From positions 247,839-311,838 of the forward strand of contig JAMPIV010008060.1 in NCBI GenBank assembly GCA_024509875.1: a stretch of 64,000 nt of DNA. The letters are read 5' to 3'. A program made the translations under genes and the position numbers. The DNA comes from Oreohelix idahoensis (Eukaryota > Mollusca > Gastropoda > Stylommatophora > Oreohelicidae). Under the pieces are notes generated by a model that was not told the DNA's origin, did no database searches, and saw only the letters and a program-made list of their open reading frames with translations. Shown in pieces: positions 56,793-64,000 of this stretch; within the stretch, counting starts at the first letter, position 1; each line of letters opens with the position of its first letter.

Positions 56793-57576
56793 TACGTTTA
56801 GTATAGAGCTGGAAGAATAGAGTGTATATATATTTATATCTGCTTGTTCTTTAGAGCAGCTAGGCCTCTAAGATACTGATCAAATGTGGTCATTTAGACC
56901 AGTGAGTTGTGTATAATATTTCATCATAGATAGAAGTGCTTCATTTAAGTTTTCTCTCGCGTGATGATGTAGTTAGTATCTAGTAGGAGTATGAAGGCAT
57001 TATTGTTGACTGAGATATGTTTATTGTATGATTACACATATACGCAGACCTGCATGAACACACACACACACACACACACACATGGTCATTTAAGCGCATC
57101 TGTTGGCATATTTTTACACATGTGTAACACTACACACAACACACACACACACACACACACACATGGACATATAAGTGCATGCACTTGCATATTTTCACAC
57201 ATACTCGTATGTATGTATTATTACGTAGATGATGTTTATCCATTAGTACGATGCTAGTTTATTTTGTTTCATTTTATTTCAGAGAGTCCAGCAGTCTGTG
57301 CTGGGTTGTTATATGGTGTTACGTAGAGAATACCTAAATAGCTTGGTTAAATGGTGTTGTATAGGAATTACCTTTAAAGTAAACTTGTGGACAACATTGT
57401 TTTCTGTATGATTCAAATGCTACCTGATAGGGTTTCATTAATAAAAGTGGGACCCCTGTCATCAAGAGAGTTTTTCTGTGACTGCGGAACGTGTGTGAAA
57501 GTAGGCCAGAGAGAGTGACGACAACATTACACACGAATTCTTATTCTTCTTCACACATCGTCTTCGCACTGTCACA
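56793..57576 (+). repeat. Outer 5' LTR, second part
   Basis: Matches 60975-61850 of the 3' LTR, including two (CA)n blocks. The 3' LTR copy is longer because of a (TA)n expansion at ~61003-61120. Ends CACTGTCACA. Confidence 0.88.
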
Positions 57577-58217
57577 AATGGCGTCGTCGTCAGGATACTG
57601 ACAGACAGTGTAGAATAGAGTCATACGCGGAATGTTCAATGCTGCAAGAGAGCACTACAACCAGTGAGCACCAAGGATACCTGAGTTAAACCTTGCAAGA
57701 GTATTACAACACCCAGCACAGACGGAACAGCACATCTGCCCAGTACATCTCCCACTGAAGATTCGCACCACCATAGGCCCAGCAAAGAATCGCACCACCG
57801 CATGAAGATTCGAAACACCATAGGCCCATTGAAGAGTCGCACCAACGCAGACCCAGAGAAGAATCATACTACCCATTGAATATCTTATCAAGCCAGGGAC
57901 CAACCGTTTGCAGTTATATCAATTTTCCTGCAGTAGTATCCTTGCTAATGATACCCCATCACAACAAACAGGAACACTATTGCTACGCCAGTGTTATGCC
58001 AAACCAGTGGCCGACCTACCACGATTGACATTCAGCCAGTGATTCAATCGTATCACCAGGCAGCACCTGAAGCTGCTACAGGCCACAACAGCGAAGAGAA
58101 GACAAGAGCAAGCAAAAAAATAAGAGACAATTTCTATTATTTATTGTAATATTATAATAAGTGTTTTCTTTCCATCTGTTTTTGCATTGTATTGTACTAG
58201 GTTAGGGTAGAGCAGTG

Positions 58218-59021
58218 ATGTCAACTCAATGCGCAGACGCAACATGCAGGTCAGAGCCTGGGAGCACCTCGACAGCGGGAGGTGGCTTCCGTGAAGAAAT
58301 CCTCACACCAGTAAAGAACCAGAACGATGAGCATGTGAGGGTGATATACGTAATGGTGCCGGAGGTAAGACGATTTGGTGAAAAGTCAGGCCCCACTTGG
58401 CAAGAGTTTGTGAAGGAGGTAAAAGCTGCATGGAAGGTAGGGCCCTTAACTGTAAAAGATAGGTTAGACATTGTGTGGAATAATGTTACACCAGTAGTCT
58501 CTAGGGAATTACGGATACATGGCGGAGCCAAGGCCAGCCCTGAGAAGTTACTCGAAATAGTGGAAGAAGCCTACAGTGAGCGACAACTAGTCAATGAGAT
58601 GACTAGGGGTTTCTATGCCATGAGACAGGAGCCTAGCGTATTAGTAACGGAGTTCTCTCACCTGTTGCATGAATTATTTCTGAGATTCAATGCACCGCGG
58701 GTGAAGAAAGGCTTGGCTCCTGCGGAGCCATCCATGCTCAGGGATCATTTTGTTGCCCAGCTGAGATTTGATCTGAGTAAGTCATTTGTGAAGAAATACG
58801 TCCTAGAAAATCCGGGAGTCTCATTTAGGGAAGTTAGAGACTATGCTGTTTTCTGGGAAGGCAAAGAGCCTGATAAGTTAGTGCAGATAGCCAGTGCAGA
58901 AGCTCACAATGAAGAGGAGGCAATCAAATCAGAAGTAGCTAGTCTAAAGTCCCAGCTAGCACAGCTATCACAGAGTATGGCGCCAGCACAAAAGGAGACG
59001 CGAAGAAGAAGGAAACCGTGA
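58218..59021 (+). CDS. Gag capsid-like region of the outer LTR element
   Basis: ATG at 58218 (a GTG one codon earlier is not a plausible start); 267 aa before TGA at 59019. Predominantly helical, with capsid-like phrases (PEKLLEIVEEAYSE, FSHLLHELFLRFNAP, LRDHFVAQLRFDLSKSFVKKYVLENP) and a C-terminal coiled-coil stretch (EEEAIKSEVASLKSQLAQLSQ). It resembles Gypsy/Arc/PNMA-type Gag capsid domains, though I cannot name the lineage. The same frame stays open after the TGA through 59903, so either readthrough or a point mutation (CGA to TGA) links it to the next part. Confidence 0.7.
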   Translation: MSTQCADATCRSEPGSTSTAGGGFREEILTPVKNQNDEHVRVIYVMVPEVRRFGEKSGPTWQEFVKEVKAAWKVGPLTVKDRLDIVWNNVTPVVSRELRIHGGAKASPEKLLEIVEEAYSERQLVNEMTRGFYAMRQEPSVLVTEFSHLLHELFLRFNAPRVKKGLAPAEPSMLRDHFVAQLRFDLSKSFVKKYVLENPGVSFREVRDYAVFWEGKEPDKLVQIASAEAHNEEEAIKSEVASLKSQLAQLSQSMAPAQKETRRRRKP

Positions 59022-59903
59022 CAACCGCATGAAAACCTAGAGCAGAACCAAGCTTTGGATCAACTGGAACCAAAACTAGACCTTCCTGTAGGTGAGAGTC
59101 AGGCAGTTGATAGTGAACGCAGTAATTTAGAAGTAAGTAAAAACACAGATGCACCAACAAGGCGGCAAGGATTTTGTAAGTGGTATAATGTCGACAAAGG
59201 ATGGGGATTTATTACACCATATGATGGAGGTGTTGATGTATTTGTACATCAGACTAAGGTTTTCAGAAGGGGATTCCGTAGTCTGGAGAGAAATGAGAGA
59301 GTAGAATTTGACAGCAAACCATCTGTTCAGGGCATTGACGCGGTCTTTGTATGCGGCATTGGCGGCCAGGAATGTAAGGGTAGCAGGAGGCGACCCATGG
59401 CACAGAGGAAGCCTAGAAAAATAAGATGCTACAATTGTGGAGACTTTTCAGACCACATGGCAGCCAAGTGCCATCAGGGCCCGCTTCCGAAGCGATGTTT
59501 TCAGTGTAAGTCACCAGAGCATTTGATATCGGTTTGTCCCTCAAAGAGCATCCTCTCTAAACGTACCGACACATCTAGGTTGCCTTCAGGGTGCAGGCCA
59601 AGAGATGGCCGTGACAACTGTTACCCTAAGGGCGCCAAGAAAAGCGGTCAACGTTCAGAAGAAAAAACTCATCTTAAACAGATAGGAGGGAATATACGCC
59701 GACGCTCCAGAGAGGACACCAATCTAAATCAGATTGGGGGGAATGCACGCCAACATCGACAGAAAACAAGTGTAAAACACTTTGAAAGCAATCCCCCGCC
59801 AAGGCCGACAACTGCAGGCACTAACTCGCTGAACTCTCAACCAAGAAGCAACGCTGCACGAGCGGACAATTCTCCCAGACCACGACAAGCAAAAGAGACA
59901 TAA
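59022..59903 (+). CDS. LIN28-like cold-shock domain and two zinc knuckles, in frame with Gag
   Basis: First Met at 59055 (282 aa), same frame as the upstream Gag. Numbered from that Met, residues 39-105 form a cold-shock domain: FCKWYNVDKGWGFI (RNP1-like, 40-53), DVFVHQTK (RNP2-like, 61-68), then GFRSLERNERVEF. A linker with GSRRRP is followed by knuckle 1 (C125, C128, H134, C139; CX2CX5HX4C) and knuckle 2 (C148, C151, H156, C161; CX2CX4HX4C). CSD plus two CCHC knuckles in this order is the hallmark of LIN28, a let-7 miRNA and mRNA binder. The C-terminus has repeats (QIGGNxR). It probably acts as the element's nucleocapsid, binding its RNA, and may affect host RNAs (speculative). Confidence 0.85.
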   Translation, partial: QPHENLEQNQALDQLEPKLDLPVGESQAVDSERSNLEVSKNTDAPTRRQGFCKWYNVDKGWGFITPYDGGVDVFVHQTKVFRRGFRSLERNERVEFDSKPSVQGIDAVFVCGIGGQECKGSRRRPMAQRKPRKIRCYNCGDFSDHMAAKCHQGPLPKRCFQCKSPEHLISVCPSKSILSKRTDTSRLPSGCRPRDGRDNCYPKGAKKSGQRSEEKTHLKQIGGNIRRRSREDTNLNQIGGNARQHRQKTSVKHFESNPPPRPTTAGTNSLNSQPRSNAARADNSPRPRQAKET

Positions 59904-59969
59904 ACTTGGAACTGACAATGGAGCAGAGTACGTTTGTGGGGACCACAAAAAATTTAGGGGCGGAACATG

Positions 59970-64000
<4,031 letters not shown>

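Noticed and set aside
59163..59540. A host LIN28 gene
   Set aside because: It is intronless, in frame with a capsid-like Gag and bracketed by matching LTRs with PBS and PPT, so a retroelement gene is the simpler reading. A capture from a host gene remains likely.

Overview
The window is invertebrate nuclear DNA packed with mobile elements, probably from a mollusc. That placement is an inference from the mix of LINE, SINE, Polinton and Gypsy families, not from a host gene. I found no convincing host protein-coding gene. Almost everything recognisable is a transposon, a fragment of one, or a simple repeat, and several insertions are dated by nested target-site duplications (TSDs).

1-20,300: an I-superfamily LINE 3' end (RNase H) lies head to head with another copy. 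It is followed by a restriction-like-endonuclease (RLE) LINE with N-terminal zinc finger, RT and RLE. That LINE is split by a 1.8-kb palindromic cluster of tRNA-derived SINEs with a 16-bp TSD. Next come microsatellites, fragments of a second LINE family, a 21-bp minisatellite, two tRNA-SINEs with clean TSDs, and a decayed hAT transposon (13,705-17,373; 8-bp TSD) that itself carries a LINE fragment.

20,371-40,480: one LINE (RT plus RNase H) is split by an 18.0-kb Polinton/Maverick-like element (22,255-40,253). The element starts AG and ends CT, has a perfect 6-bp TSD (TCTATC), and its excision would rejoin the LINE reading frame. It carries virion-type genes: major and minor jelly-roll capsid proteins, adenain-like protease, FtsK/HerA-type packaging ATPase, a small membrane protein, a pVI/pX-like protein, and a chromodomain integrase. 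It also carries a PC4-like gene and two small unknowns. No protein-primed DNA polymerase B was found. The element is composite: arm A (22,255-26,939, minus), a 2.1-kb repeat-rich spacer, then a unit B-C (29,086-40,253) with its own ~2.75-kb gene-bearing inverted repeats. Most gene copies are broken by frameshifts or stops.

40,500-45,120: a second palindromic SINE cluster, another SINE-like repeat and another LINE fragment.

45,168-61,850: an LTR element that has only a gag region. Its 5' LTR is interrupted by a whole Gypsy element (46,189-56,787; 5-bp TSD CCTAT). The inner Gypsy is on the minus strand and has gag, an integrase tail, RT and RNase H in that order, a Gmr1-like arrangement with a deletion, and its gag is split by a SINE. 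The outer element's gag is the most striking gene in the window: a capsid-like domain, an in-frame TGA, then a cold-shock domain followed by two zinc knuckles, the architecture of LIN28. The last 2 kb (61,950-64,000) hold nothing I can identify.
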